Below are positions 28,418 to 37,926 of a stretch of 64,000 nucleotides of DNA, one piece after another (within the stretch, counting starts at the first letter, position 1; each line of letters starts with the position of its first letter). The translations under genes were made by a program, and so were the position numbers. The notes under the pieces are model-generated. The model did no database searches. It was not told the origin of the DNA and saw only the letters and a list, made by a program, of their open reading frames with translations. Source of the stretch: Marinimicrobium hydrolyticum (lineage in GTDB: Bacteria; Pseudomonadota; Gammaproteobacteria; Pseudomonadales; Cellvibrionaceae); contig NZ_JAVDDU010000010.1 of the NCBI RefSeq assembly GCF_030848505.1, forward strand, positions 80,612 through 144,611, read 5' to 3'.

Positions 28418-29164
28418 TCAATTATTGTTCTGCCAATCAGACAGTCGGTTGCGCAACCGCAAGGCGGCTTGGCTGTGTATTTGACTGACCCTGGACTCAC
28501 TAACGCCCAATATTTGGCCAATTTCTTTCAGGTTGAGCTCTTCATCATAGTACAGCGCCAGAACCATTTGCTCCCGCTCAGGCAACTGGGTTATCGCCTG
28601 AGCGACGGATTGCTTGAGGGAATCGCGCTGAATATTCTCTAAGGGACTCGCGTATTCGCCACCGGAGCCAGCCACCTCCATCCGCTGTTCGTCATCACCG
28701 AAGGTTTCTTCGTAACTGAACAGGCGGCTGGCGCTGGCGTCCCTCAACATAGCAAAGTACTCGTCCAGCTCCACGCCGAGTTCCGCCGCGATTTCCGCAT
28801 CCTGGGCGTCACGGCCGGTTCGGCCTTCCACGGCGGACATGGCATCGGCGACGCGGCGGGCGTTGCGGTGCACGGAGCGCGGCGCCCAATCACCACGGCG
28901 CATCTCATCGACAATAGCACCGCGAATACGAATGCCCGCGTAGGTTTCAAAGCTCGCTCCGCGTGAGGCGTCGTACTTCTGAGCCGCTTCCAACAAACCA
29001 ATCATGCCGGCCTGAATCAAATCATCCACCTGCACACTGGCGGGCATGCGCAGCATCATATGATAGGCAATGCGCTTCACCAAAGACGCGTGGTCTTCGA
29101 TGCGGATCCCATTGCCAATTTGTTGGGTCTTATCGTACATGGCTAATCCGGTGACTGCGGCCAT
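28418..29164 (-). CDS. fliA: Flagellar sigma factor FliA (sigma-28)
   Basis: 248-aa group 3 sigma factor that transcribes late flagellar and chemotaxis genes and is held by FlgM. Regions 2 (DDLIQAGMIGLLEAAQKYD), 3 and 4 (LNLKEIGQILGVSESRVSQI) are complete. It lies between fleN and cheY, as in Pseudomonas. A FliA-type promoter candidate elsewhere in this window precedes fliS. Confidence 0.97.
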   Translation of the reverse strand: MAAVTGLAMYDKTQQIGNGIRIEDHASLVKRIAYHMMLRMPASVQVDDLIQAGMIGLLEAAQKYDASRGASFETYAGIRIRGAIVDEMRRGDWAPRSVHRNARRVADAMSAVEGRTGRDAQDAEIAAELGVELDEYFAMLRDASASRLFSYEETFGDDEQRMEVAGSGGEYASPLENIQRDSLKQSVAQAITQLPEREQMVLALYYDEELNLKEIGQILGVSESRVSQIHSQAALRLRNRLSDWQNNN

Positions 29165-29305
29165 TTTTTAGTTACCTCTGACATGCAGGGCTGCGTTTTT
29201 TACTTAGCCATCTAGCAAGATCATCCTGATCTGTTGGATGGTCGTCTTTGAAAGACTCGCGCTGACCCTTGGCCAGAAGCGGCGCCTTCCTGCACCGCGT
29301 CATGT

Positions 29306-30133
29306 TTAAGCTGGACGAGTGCTGGCTTGCAGCAATCGTTCGATAAAAAATTCCAGGCGGCCACTCGGAGCACTCGGCAGCGGCCATTGATCCACTACCT
29401 TGGCCAGCTCACGGATAGCCTGAGAGGCTTTACAGTTAGGAGCGTACTCCAGTAAAGCGGTCTGTTTTTGCACGGCTTTGCGCACGTTTTCATCAAAAGG
29501 CACGTTGCCGACATACTGGAGCGTAACATCCAAAAAGCGTTCGCACACGGTATTCAGTTTATGGAACATGGAGCGGCCTTCTTGCGGGTTGCGGGTCATG
29601 TTAGCCACGACGCGAAACCGCTGGCCTTCGTGCTCTCTATTCAGAACCTTAATCAGAGCGTAGGCATCCGTAATGGACGAAGGTTCGTCGCACACCACAA
29701 CCAGCACTTCATTGGCGGCACGGACGAAGCTAATGACGGTATCGGAGATGCCAGCGGCGGTGTCCACTATTAGGGTGTCCACCTGTTCACCCAGTTCGCT
29801 GAAGGCGTTAATCAAACCGGCGTGTTCGCGCGCGCCCAGTGCCGCCATGTGTGGCACACCGGAGGCTGCCGGTACAATTTTTATACCGCCGGGGCCATTA
29901 ACCAGAATTTCTCTCAAGGTATGAGTGCCGGCCAATACGTCGGCCAAGGTGTGTCGGGCTTTGAGGCCGAGCAGAACGTCCACGTTGGCCAAACCCAGGT
30001 CGGCGTCCAGCAGAACTACCCGGCGGCGCAGCTGGGCCAGGGCCAGGCTCAAGTTCACGGAAATATTACTCTTCCCGACTCCGCCCTTACCGCCAGAAAC
30101 CGCGATTACCTGTACCGGTCGCATTTGACTCAT
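29306..30133 (-). CDS. fleN: Flagellar number regulator FleN (FlhG, MinD-like)
   Basis: 275-aa MinD-type ATPase that limits polar flagella to one by antagonising FleQ and FlhF. Deviant Walker A SGGKGGVGKSN (13-23) and LDADLGLANVDVLLGL are clear, and the C-terminal amphipathic segment is present. It starts 36 bp after the flhF stop; its stop is 141 bp before fliA. Confidence 0.96.
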   Translation of the reverse strand: MSQMRPVQVIAVSGGKGGVGKSNISVNLSLALAQLRRRVVLLDADLGLANVDVLLGLKARHTLADVLAGTHTLREILVNGPGGIKIVPAASGVPHMAALGAREHAGLINAFSELGEQVDTLIVDTAAGISDTVISFVRAANEVLVVVCDEPSSITDAYALIKVLNREHEGQRFRVVANMTRNPQEGRSMFHKLNTVCERFLDVTLQYVGNVPFDENVRKAVQKQTALLEYAPNCKASQAIRELAKVVDQWPLPSAPSGRLEFFIERLLQASTRPA

Positions 30134-30169
30134 GTGTAATTCAACTCCTCAACTCCCCTGCCGGGCCGT

Positions 30170-31543
30170 TTATACGGACTCGGCGACCTTCGGCCAGCCC
30201 GTTTCGGTACCAGTCCGAGCGTGAGCGGTGGGAGCGCTTTTCAGTAAGGCAGCCGCTTTGGCTACCAGCGTGTGGGCGCGGGCAACATCGATATCCCTGG
30301 GTATATCCTGCCCATCGGTAGTATAGACGATCGGCAGACCGCTCTGCATGGCAAGCCCCAGGGCTTCTCCCAGGCTCGCCGTTTCATCCAGTTTAGTAAA
30401 AATACAGCCCTGCAAGGCGTTACCGCCATAAGCGTGTACGGAGGCGCGCAGCATTTGCGGATGGCTGTTGCAAGACAGCACCAACAGCGGAGTCACTTGG
30501 GGCTGCTGAGCCAGGGTTTGCATTTGCTCGGCCAGGCGGGGATCACCGTGATTGAAACCGGCGGTATCCACCAGCACCAAGCGGCAGCGTCGCAGGCTAA
30601 AAAGAACGGATTCGAGGGAGTTGTTCTCATCCACCACGCGCACGGGTACGCGCAGAATTCGGGCCAGAGCGCGCAACTGATCCTGGGCCCCGATACGATG
30701 ACTGTCGGTGGTCACCAGAGCCACTTCACGTGGGCCGTGCTCCATGACATAACGAGCGGCCAATTTACCAATGGTCGTGGTTTTGCCTGCGCCGGTTGGT
30801 CCCACCAACGCATAAACGCCGCCTCGGCTGACTTGGTCGCTGGCATCCACCGGCAACTGTTGCGATAAGGTGGCCAGGGCGTCTGACCAACTATGCCCCA
30901 AGCTGTCCGGCCGTTTGCAACCGTGCAGCACCCGGGTGGTGATCTCTTTCGGCAAACCCAGGCGTTCCAGCCGGCGCCCAACACTGGCCATGACTGGTGT
31001 ACCGGGGGTGCCCTGGGCGCCCAGCATTTGGGACAATTGTTCTTCAAGCAACAAGCGCATTTCTGCCATTTCGGTTTGCAGCTGGCTTAGCTCGGTCTGG
31101 TCCGATTTGGCTCGCGCGGATTCCGGCAAGTCTTTCAGACCGTAACGGTCCGCTGCGGAGCCCGGCTTGGGGGCGGACATGGGCATTGCATCGTTAACCG
31201 CTGTGCGCCGCGGAATGCCGGCGTTTACCCGTTGGTTCGCACGCAGAAACTCATCCGCGGACTCCTGAGCGGCGCGGGTGGCCATTTGTCTTTGACGGGC
31301 TTGCTCAATCGCTTCCACCCGCTGCTGGCCTGAGGTGACGGGATTGAGGTCGTTTTCGCTGTCTAAGGCTTGGGACGGAGCGCGCTCTTGCGCAAGAGGC
31401 GGAGCCGCTTGTTTGGTGGTCAAAATTTCCACACCGTCTTTGGTTCGGTTGCTGGACAAGATGATGGCATCCGGCCCCAACTCCTGCCGCACCATCTCCA
31501 AGGCGCGCCGCATATCCGCCGCTAGAAAACGTTTTACCTGCAT
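30170..31543 (-). CDS. flhF: Flagellar SRP-like GTPase FlhF
   Basis: 457-aa protein that sets the polar flagellar site. It has an N-terminal basic B domain starting MQVKRFLAADMRRALEMVR, a linker, and an NG GTPase domain with P-loop GPTGAGKTTT (Lys254), DTAGFNHGD and TKLDET. It stands between flhA and fleN in the conserved flhA-flhF-fleN-fliA order. Confidence 0.96.
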   Translation of the reverse strand: MQVKRFLAADMRRALEMVRQELGPDAIILSSNRTKDGVEILTTKQAAPPLAQERAPSQALDSENDLNPVTSGQQRVEAIEQARQRQMATRAAQESADEFLRANQRVNAGIPRRTAVNDAMPMSAPKPGSAADRYGLKDLPESARAKSDQTELSQLQTEMAEMRLLLEEQLSQMLGAQGTPGTPVMASVGRRLERLGLPKEITTRVLHGCKRPDSLGHSWSDALATLSQQLPVDASDQVSRGGVYALVGPTGAGKTTTIGKLAARYVMEHGPREVALVTTDSHRIGAQDQLRALARILRVPVRVVDENNSLESVLFSLRRCRLVLVDTAGFNHGDPRLAEQMQTLAQQPQVTPLLVLSCNSHPQMLRASVHAYGGNALQGCIFTKLDETASLGEALGLAMQSGLPIVYTTDGQDIPRDIDVARAHTLVAKAAALLKSAPTAHARTGTETGWPKVAESV

Positions 31544-31609
31544 GTCTCTCTCCTCGGTTCTCTTTAATCAGGTCACGGTCCGTGCCTGTGAGATGATGGC
31601 TCCGGGTGG

Positions 31610-33829
31610 TTATTGATTCTTGTCCGCCCCGACAGTGGCATCGATGGTTATTTGTTTGGTTTCCGGTATCTCGGTGTAAGCCAATACCTGCATGTCTGGG
31701 ACGCTGTGGCGAGCGAAGCGCGAGAGCATCATTCGCAGCGGCGCGGCGACCAACAGCACCAGCGGCTTACCTGCCATTTCCTGCTTCTGCGCCGCAGTGA
31801 TCAAGGAGCGCTGCAGCCGCTCGGCCAGACTGGGTTCGATAAATGCACTGTCATCGACGCCAGATTTTTGTGCTTGTTGAACAGTACCCAGCAATATCTG
31901 TTCCAGTTCTGGATCCAGGGTGATCACCGGCACATTTGGCTCGGAACCCACGATGTTCTGTACGATCTGGCGGGCCAGGGCCACCCGCGCCATAGCCGTA
32001 AGTGCGGCGGGATCTTGACTCTTACCACCACTGGCCGCCAAAGCTTCGGCGATGGAGCGCATATCCCGAATCGGCACCCGCTCCCGCAACAAGTTCTGCA
32101 ACACCTTCAACAACACATTGATGCTGATGGTATTCGGCACCAGTTCTTCCACCAGTTTGGGCGAGGTTTTCGCCAGCATGTCCAGCAACTTCTGAACGTC
32201 TTCGTGCCCCAGTAGCTCCCAGGTGTGCTGCTGCAGAATTTGATTGAGATGGGTGGCCACCACGGTACTCGCGTCCACCACGGTGTAGCCGAGCGTCTGC
32301 GCTTGCTCTTTCTGACCAGCGTTAATCCAGACTGCGTCCAGCCCAAAGGCGGGGTCCTTGGTTTTTACACCCTCCAGCTCACCGAACACCTGGCCGGGAT
32401 TGATGGCCATTTCCCGATCTGGATAGACTTCCGCTTCGGCCACGGCCACGCCCATCAGGCTTATCCGGTAACCGTTAGGCGTCAGCTCCAGGTTGTCCCG
32501 AATATGTACCGAGGGAATCAAGAAGCCCATTTCCTGGGACAGTTTTTTGCGTACACCTTTGATACGGCCAAGTAGCTCACCGCCCTGAGTGTTATCCACC
32601 AATGGAATCAACCGGTAGCCCACTTCCAGACCAATGACATCCACCGGCTGGACGTCGTCCCAGCCCAACTCGGCGGATTCGGTAGAGGGAGGCAGTTGCG
32701 CTTGCGGGCGGCTGGCGCCAGCGGATGGTTGAGGTGCGGACACCGACTCGCCACCGCTGCGGCTACTGGAAGGAATAAATTCGCTCTTTCGTTCCTCTAC
32801 CGCTTCCGGCTGCTGCTGACGCCAATAGATGTAGTAAGCCAGAGCCGCACACAGAAGCCCCAAGCCCAGGAAGGCCACGTGAGGCATTCCCGGAATGGAG
32901 CCCATCAACAATAGAATGCCGGCGGCAATGGCCAAAGCCCTGGGCGATGAGAACATCTGCCCGATAACTTGCTGACGCATGTCCTCAGCGCTGTTAACCC
33001 GGGTTACCAATATGGCGGCGGAAGTGGACAGCAAAAGCGAGGGAATCTGAGCCACCAGGCCATCACCAATGGTGAGTAGAATGTAGTTCTCCAGCGCTTG
33101 CTGGAATTCAAGATCGTGCTGAACCATACCGATGACGAGCCCGCCGATGATATTGATGACGAGAATCAAAATACCGGCAATGGCATCACCGCGCACAAAC
33201 TTACTGGCACCGTCCATGGCCCCGTAGAAGTCGGCTTCGCTGGCCACGTCCTGGCGTCGGGTCCGCGCTTCATCCTGATTGATCAGGCCGGCATTGAGAT
33301 CGGCATCAATGGCCATCTGTTTACCGGGCATGGCATCCAGGGTAAAACGCGCGCTCACTTCAGAAATACGTCCCGCACCTTTGGTAACCACCACAAAGTT
33401 GATGATCATCAAGATCAAAAAGACCACCAGACCAACGGCGTAGTTACCGCCGATCACCACTTCACCAAAGCTTTGAATCACCTTTCCTGCCGCATCACCA
33501 CCTTCGTGGCCATTGAGCAGTACCACACGAGTAGAGGCGACGTTAAGGGCCAGGCGCAACAGTGTGGCGATCAACAGGATGGTCGGGAAGGCCGCAAAGT
33601 CCAGGGGACGCATGGCGTACACACCCACCAGCAAAACCACCATGGACAGGGCAATGTTGAAGGAGAAAAGTGCATCCAACAAAAAGGTCGGCATGGGCAT
33701 GACCATCATGCCCAGCAACATAATCAGCAGCAGCGGGATACCCATGTTGCCCAAACCAGCACCGCGGATCTCCCGGAACAGGGCCCGGCGATCAACGTTG
33801 TTTAACTGGCGGAAATTGGGTAATGCCAT
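31610..33829 (-). CDS. flhA: Flagellar type III export protein FlhA
   Basis: 739-aa export gate subunit. About eight membrane helices are in residues 30-340, including the conserved FHIPEP-family loop. A Ser/Pro/Gln-rich linker (about 345-395) is somewhat longer than in Pseudomonas, and the C-terminal cytoplasmic ring domain binds chaperone-substrate complexes. It follows flhB by 103 bp, a gap with a sigma-54-like promoter at 33873-33888. Confidence 0.97.
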   Translation of the reverse strand: MALPNFRQLNNVDRRALFREIRGAGLGNMGIPLLLIMLLGMMVMPMPTFLLDALFSFNIALSMVVLLVGVYAMRPLDFAAFPTILLIATLLRLALNVASTRVVLLNGHEGGDAAGKVIQSFGEVVIGGNYAVGLVVFLILMIINFVVVTKGAGRISEVSARFTLDAMPGKQMAIDADLNAGLINQDEARTRRQDVASEADFYGAMDGASKFVRGDAIAGILILVINIIGGLVIGMVQHDLEFQQALENYILLTIGDGLVAQIPSLLLSTSAAILVTRVNSAEDMRQQVIGQMFSSPRALAIAAGILLLMGSIPGMPHVAFLGLGLLCAALAYYIYWRQQQPEAVEERKSEFIPSSSRSGGESVSAPQPSAGASRPQAQLPPSTESAELGWDDVQPVDVIGLEVGYRLIPLVDNTQGGELLGRIKGVRKKLSQEMGFLIPSVHIRDNLELTPNGYRISLMGVAVAEAEVYPDREMAINPGQVFGELEGVKTKDPAFGLDAVWINAGQKEQAQTLGYTVVDASTVVATHLNQILQQHTWELLGHEDVQKLLDMLAKTSPKLVEELVPNTISINVLLKVLQNLLRERVPIRDMRSIAEALAASGGKSQDPAALTAMARVALARQIVQNIVGSEPNVPVITLDPELEQILLGTVQQAQKSGVDDSAFIEPSLAERLQRSLITAAQKQEMAGKPLVLLVAAPLRMMLSRFARHSVPDMQVLAYTEIPETKQITIDATVGADKNQ

Positions 33830-33872
33830 AACGGACGATTTCTTGACGTTTTAGAATGCTTTGGGCATCACT

Positions 33873-33888
33873 CGCAAGAACCGTACCT
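33873..33888 (-). promoter_or_regulatory. Sigma-54-type promoter upstream of flhA
   Basis: Minus strand reads AGGTACGGTTCTTGCG, with GG-N10-GC spacing exact and TTGC at -12; the -24 part differs from TGGCAC at two positions. Expected start site is near 33862, leaving a leader of about 33 nt to flhA. In Pseudomonas flhA is a FleQ/RpoN target. Confidence 0.55.
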
Positions 33889-33932
33889 ATTTGCGTGCCG
33901 AACAAAAATTTATGCTCGGCGCTGGCCAGGGG

Positions 33933-35069
33933 TTAATCGAAACGCATATCTGGAGGGACTTTAACATTGCGCGGGTACGCCGGGCGCTCACCCTGCCCCC
34001 GACGATAGCTGCGCAACTGGAATACGTAGGCGAGCACCTGAGCCACGGCCATGTACAAGCCAGAGGGAATCTCCTGCTCCACTTCCGTGGTGTAGTACAC
34101 CGCCCGCGCCAATACCGGAGATTCAATGATCTCGATATTGTGTGCCTTGGCGATCTCGCGGATCTTCATGGCGGTGTGATCGCCACCTTTGGCCAACAGA
34201 ATGGGCGTCCCCATGGTGTCCGGGTCGTAGCTCAAAGCCACCGCATAGTGGGTCGGGTTGGTAATCACCACATCCGCCTTGGGCACATCGGCCATCATGC
34301 GGCGCTGAGCCATCTCCCGTTGTAACTGACGGATACGACTTTTCACCTCAGGCTTACCTTCGGTGTCCTTCATCTCGTCTTTAACGTCTTGGCGGGACAT
34401 CTTCAGTTTTTTGGCGTGCTCCGAAATTTGAATAGGAATATCGATCATGGCGATAAAAATCGTCACCGCCGCCATAGCGATGGCCCCGTAGGCACCTAGT
34501 TTCAGTGCGTAGATCACGCCAGCGGTGGTTTCCATATCGGACAGGCGAAGTATTTCCTGACGCTGAATCGCCAACACCACAAGCGCCGCACCCAAAATCA
34601 ATAACACTTTGCCGATGGACTTGCCCAACTCCATAAGTGATTTTTTGGAAAACATGCGCTTGAGCCCCGCGATGGGATTCAAACGGCTCGCTTTTGGCGC
34701 CATGGCTTTGGCGCTCAAGAGCCACCCGCCGAGCGATATAGGCCCGATGATCGAGGCCACCAAAAGCACGCCGAACAGTGGCAACATGCTCAGCAAGCCG
34801 TGGTAGCCGGAAGCCACCAAATGCTCGACCATAGACGAGGTGTTAAAAACCACATCCCGGCTAAGATCAAAGTTATGCCGGCCAATCGCCAATAACTGGC
34901 CACTCATGTAGGTGCCAAAAAAGTAGAGGGAGAAAGTCCCCAGAATCAAGATGGCACTGGTGGTCAGTTCCCGGGATCGGGGAATTTGGCCGTCGTCACG
35001 CGCCTTTTCTTTTTTTCGGGGCGTCGCCTCTTCCGTTTTTTCCTGGCCGTTTTCGTTCTCTTCAGCCAT
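33933..35069 (-). CDS. flhB: Flagellar export switch protein FlhB
   Basis: 378-aa protein with four membrane helices and a cytoplasmic domain cleaved at NPTH (Asn271-His274) to switch export from rod/hook to filament substrates, together with FliK. Its ATG overlaps the fliR stop by one base. The tail after residue 350 is basic and proline-containing. Confidence 0.97.
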   Translation of the reverse strand: MAEENENGQEKTEEATPRKKEKARDDGQIPRSRELTTSAILILGTFSLYFFGTYMSGQLLAIGRHNFDLSRDVVFNTSSMVEHLVASGYHGLLSMLPLFGVLLVASIIGPISLGGWLLSAKAMAPKASRLNPIAGLKRMFSKKSLMELGKSIGKVLLILGAALVVLAIQRQEILRLSDMETTAGVIYALKLGAYGAIAMAAVTIFIAMIDIPIQISEHAKKLKMSRQDVKDEMKDTEGKPEVKSRIRQLQREMAQRRMMADVPKADVVITNPTHYAVALSYDPDTMGTPILLAKGGDHTAMKIREIAKAHNIEIIESPVLARAVYYTTEVEQEIPSGLYMAVAQVLAYVFQLRSYRRGQGERPAYPRNVKVPPDMRFD

Positions 35070-35854
35070 TAGGGCAGCCTCAGGATCTCACGTGCGGTGG
35101 TAAAGCCCTCTTGCATGACCAGTTCAAAACTGGACAAAAATACCGACAGGCTCACCCACATCACAAAAATGCCAAAAATCAGGGTTAATGGAAAACCCAC
35201 CGTAAACACGTTCATCTGCGGTGCGGATCGGTTCATGGCTCCAAACGCCATATTGACCACCAGCACGGCCGTAAAAATCGGTAGCGCTATCGCTAAGGCG
35301 GCGCGGAACATCCAAGAACCCAAATGCGCGATGTGAACAAAACTGTCAAAACCCAACCCGGGACCGCCAATGGGAAAAGTGCCGAAGCTCTGCATCAGAA
35401 AATCAATCACCATTAGATGACCGTTGACGCTTAAGAACAGCAGTGTCGCCAGCAACAGGTAGAACTGGGACAGAATCGTCACATTGACCCCGGTTGCAGG
35501 GTCGTTCATGGCCGCAAAACCGAGGCCCATTTTCATGGCGACAAACTGCCCCGCCAGTACAAACACATGCATCACCACCTGGAAGATAAAACCAATGGCG
35601 ATACCAATCAGCAGCTCCCGGACAATCATTGACATGGCTTCGACCGAGATCAACAGAACATCCGGCGGTGGCGGCAGCAGTGGTGCCACCAACAAGGTGG
35701 TGAAGAAAGCCAGGACCACGCGCGTACGGGCGGGAATGGTTTGCGCACCGATCACCGGCATGGCCAGAAACAATCCACTGATGCGCAGCATGGGCCAAAT
35801 GTATTGACCAATGAACTGCATCAGTTGCTGTTCACTCACCACCAGTTCTTGCAT
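35069..35854 (-). CDS. fliR: Flagellar export gate protein FliR
   Basis: 261-aa membrane protein with about six helices, part of the FliPQR export gate. It follows fliQ by 14 bp and overlaps the flhB start. Length and hydrophobic pattern match the family. Confidence 0.96.
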   Translation of the reverse strand: MQELVVSEQQLMQFIGQYIWPMLRISGLFLAMPVIGAQTIPARTRVVLAFFTTLLVAPLLPPPPDVLLISVEAMSMIVRELLIGIAIGFIFQVVMHVFVLAGQFVAMKMGLGFAAMNDPATGVNVTILSQFYLLLATLLFLSVNGHLMVIDFLMQSFGTFPIGGPGLGFDSFVHIAHLGSWMFRAALAIALPIFTAVLVVNMAFGAMNRSAPQMNVFTVGFPLTLIFGIFVMWVSLSVFLSSFELVMQEGFTTAREILRLP

Positions 35855-35868
35855 GCCGAAGCTCCGCC

Positions 35869-36138
35869 CTACCCGATTAGGTAGGGCACGTTGGTGTACA
35901 AGCGGTCAAACAGATCCATGAATTCTCGCAACAACCAGGGGCCAGCCACCATGATGCTGGCCAGAGTTACCAGCAATCGAGGCAGAAAACTCAAAGTCTG
36001 TTCGTTAATTTGGGTGGCGGCCTGAAACATACTCACAATCAAACCAACCACCAGGCCGGGACCAACAATTACCATCAGCATTAATACAGTAAGCATCAAT
36101 GCGTCAGCGAAGATATCCATGATGAGTTCGGGGGTCAT
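35869..36138 (-). CDS. fliQ: Flagellar export gate protein FliQ
   Basis: 89-aa protein with two membrane helices and the conserved cytoplasmic turn FQAATQINEQTLSF (38-51). Four copies associate with FliP and FliR in the export gate. It lies between fliP and fliR with 12- and 14-bp gaps. Confidence 0.96.
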   Translation of the reverse strand: MTPELIMDIFADALMLTVLMLMVIVGPGLVVGLIVSMFQAATQINEQTLSFLPRLLVTLASIMVAGPWLLREFMDLFDRLYTNVPYLIG

Positions 36139-36150
36139 AGTGTGCCTCCG

Positions 36151-36996
36151 CTAAACGCCGAAACTGGCTGCTAGGGTGCCGATAATCATGGCCCACCCAT
36201 CCACCAAAACAAACAACATGATCTTAAACGGCAGGGAGATGATCAGTGGCGAGAGCATCATCATACCCATGGCCATCAGAACACTGGCGACCACAATATC
36301 GATGACCAAAAAAGGAATAAAAATCAGAAAGCCAATTTGAAACGCGGTTTTCAGCTCACTGGTTACAAAGGCAGGCACCAAGATACTAAAGGGGATATCT
36401 TCAGGCCCATTAAGTACTGGGTTGCCGGCGATCCCCACAAACAGGGCGATGTCCGATTCCCGAGTTTGGCTCAGCATAAAGTTGTGAAACGGCTCTGCGG
36501 TTTGGGCCAGCGCCTCTTGCGCCGTGATTTGTTCATTGATGTAGGGTTGCAGGGCATTTTCATTTACGGTTGTGATCACCGGCTGCATAATGAACAGTGT
36601 CAAAAACAGGGACAATCCGATCAAAATCTGATTCGAGGGCGACTGCTGCAGGCCCAACGCCTGACGCAGTATCGCGAACACGATAATGATTCGGGTAAAC
36701 GAGGTCATCATCAACAACAGCGCCGGCAAAAACGTCAGCGCCGTCATGATGGCCAAAATCTGCAGCGTCACGGTGTATTGCTGCGTGCCGTCTGGCTCGG
36801 TGGTTACCGTCAACGCAGGCAAACCGGGAATCGCGGGTAAGCCGGTGGCATTCACTTGCGTGGCGAGTGCGCCCGGCTCGGCATCTTCCTGTGCCCAAGT
36901 GGGCGCGTTGACCAGACTTAACACCAGCAGCAGACCCAGGCATATCAACCAGCGTGGGGCGACGCTTTGGGGAAATTTATTTATGATAAAATTCAC
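36151..36996 (-). CDS. fliP: Flagellar export gate protein FliP
   Basis: 281-aa export gate subunit with an N-terminal signal peptide (about 17-36), then helices starting at [18 protein letters not shown] (conserved) and the C-terminal [13 protein letters not shown]. The start is GTG at 36996, preceded by GGATAGG; it is the only start that keeps the signal peptide. It begins six bases after the fliO stop. Confidence 0.96.
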   Translation of the reverse strand: MNFIINKFPQSVAPRWLICLGLLLVLSLVNAPTWAQEDAEPGALATQVNATGLPAIPGLPALTVTTEPDGTQQYTVTLQILAIMTALTFLPALLLMMTSFTRIIIVFAILRQALGLQQSPSNQILIGLSLFLTLFIMQPVITTVNENALQPYINEQITAQEALAQTAEPFHNFMLSQTRESDIALFVGIAGNPVLNGPEDIPFSILVPAFVTSELKTAFQIGFLIFIPFLVIDIVVASVLMAMGMMMLSPLIISLPFKIMLFVLVDGWAMIIGTLAASFGV

Positions 36997-37002
36997 TGGA
37001 AA

Positions 37003-37449
37003 CTACCTATCCCCGCCGTCTTTTTTCTGCAGCACGGCCATCAACTTACGACTGAAATCTGACGGGGGCGCTGCCTGACCTGGGTCGATAACCGGCTCTT
37101 CAAACACATGCAGTGTGTTGATTTCCCGAGCCGTGACGCCCAAAAGAATTTGCTGGCCGCCCACATCCACCACCACCAGTCGCTCACGCGTGCCGAGGGC
37201 CATGGCGGCGACTATTTTTATGGCTTTTTGATGACTGAACATACTGCTTTGACCGAAGCGCCGCAGTAACCACGCCAGGCCCAGAATCAGCCCAACAATC
37301 AGCAATAAGCCCAAGGTCATATTGAGTAAGTGGGCACTGGTGCCTACTACAGGGGTGTCAGGTTTTGCGCTCTCGGCGTTCGCCCACAAGGGAAAGGCGA
37401 GTGCAATGAGGGTTAGCAGATGCAAGCGGCCGCGCAGGAAGTGTGGCAT
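37003..37449 (-). CDS. fliO: Flagellar biosynthesis protein FliO
   Basis: 148-aa bitopic protein: signal-like hydrophobic segment (about 7-24), membrane helix (about 43-63, LGLLLIVGLILGLAWLLRR) and small cytoplasmic domain with the ALGTRERLVVVDVG motif of FliO. The ATG at 37449 has GGAG six bases upstream; a TTG four codons earlier overlaps that ribosome site and is rejected. It helps assemble the FliP gate. Confidence 0.93.
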   Translation of the reverse strand: MPHFLRGRLHLLTLIALAFPLWANAESAKPDTPVVGTSAHLLNMTLGLLLIVGLILGLAWLLRRFGQSSMFSHQKAIKIVAAMALGTRERLVVVDVGGQQILLGVTAREINTLHVFEEPVIDPGQAAPPSDFSRKLMAVLQKKDGGDR

Positions 37450-37503
37450 TCCGAACTCCAAAAAAACGTATTGTACGAGCCTGCTGAGGCGCGGGCAGCG
37501 CCG

Positions 37504-37926
37504 TCAGCGAAGCTTTTTGATGCGTTCGGCGGGACTGATGACATCGGTCATACGAATACCGAATTTTTCATTCACCACAACCACTTCGCCATGGGCAATC
37601 AAAGTGCCGTTTACCAACACATCCAGCGGCTCCCCGGCCAGGCGATCCAGTTCTATAACCGAGCCCTGATTCAACTGCAACAAGTTGCGGATGGTAATGG
37701 AGGTACGCCCCACTTCCATGGAAATGGACACGGGAATATCCAGAATGACATCCAACTCAGGGTTGGTGTTGGGCCGCTCGTCATCATCCAACTCGTCCAG
37801 CGGTGCGGCGCTCACACCACCCGGAGCGTCAGACTCAGTTTCCAATTGCTCTTCCATGGCCGCCGCCCAATCGTCTGCCATATCGTCCTGATCGATAGTC
37901 CCGTCTTTATCGTTATCGTTCGCCAC
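37504..37926 (-). CDS. fliN: Flagellar motor switch protein FliN
   Basis: C-ring protein with a variable acidic N-terminal part (about 1-55) and a C-terminal SpoA domain (VLDIPVSISMEVGRT onwards, about 65-135). The gene overlaps the end of fliM. I place the start at GTG 37926 (140 aa), which puts AAGGGG about eight bases upstream; a GTG three codons earlier (37935) is the alternative. Confidence 0.94.
   Translation of the reverse strand: MANDNDKDGTIDQDDMADDWAAAMEEQLETESDAPGGVSAAPLDELDDDERPNTNPELDVILDIPVSISMEVGRTSITIRNLLQLNQGSVIELDRLAGEPLDVLVNGTLIAHGEVVVVNEKFGIRMTDVISPAERIKKLR

Noticed and set aside
29165..29305. Sigma-54 promoter for fliA (GGCCAAGGGTCAGC on the minus strand)
   Set aside because: Spacing fits, but the -24 and -12 flanks (TGGCCA, TCAGC) match poorly.
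33888..33899. Minus-strand CGGCACG before flhA as a -24 box
   Set aside because: The base pair at the -12 position would be GG rather than GC; the neighbouring GG-N10-GC site at 33873-33888 fits better.
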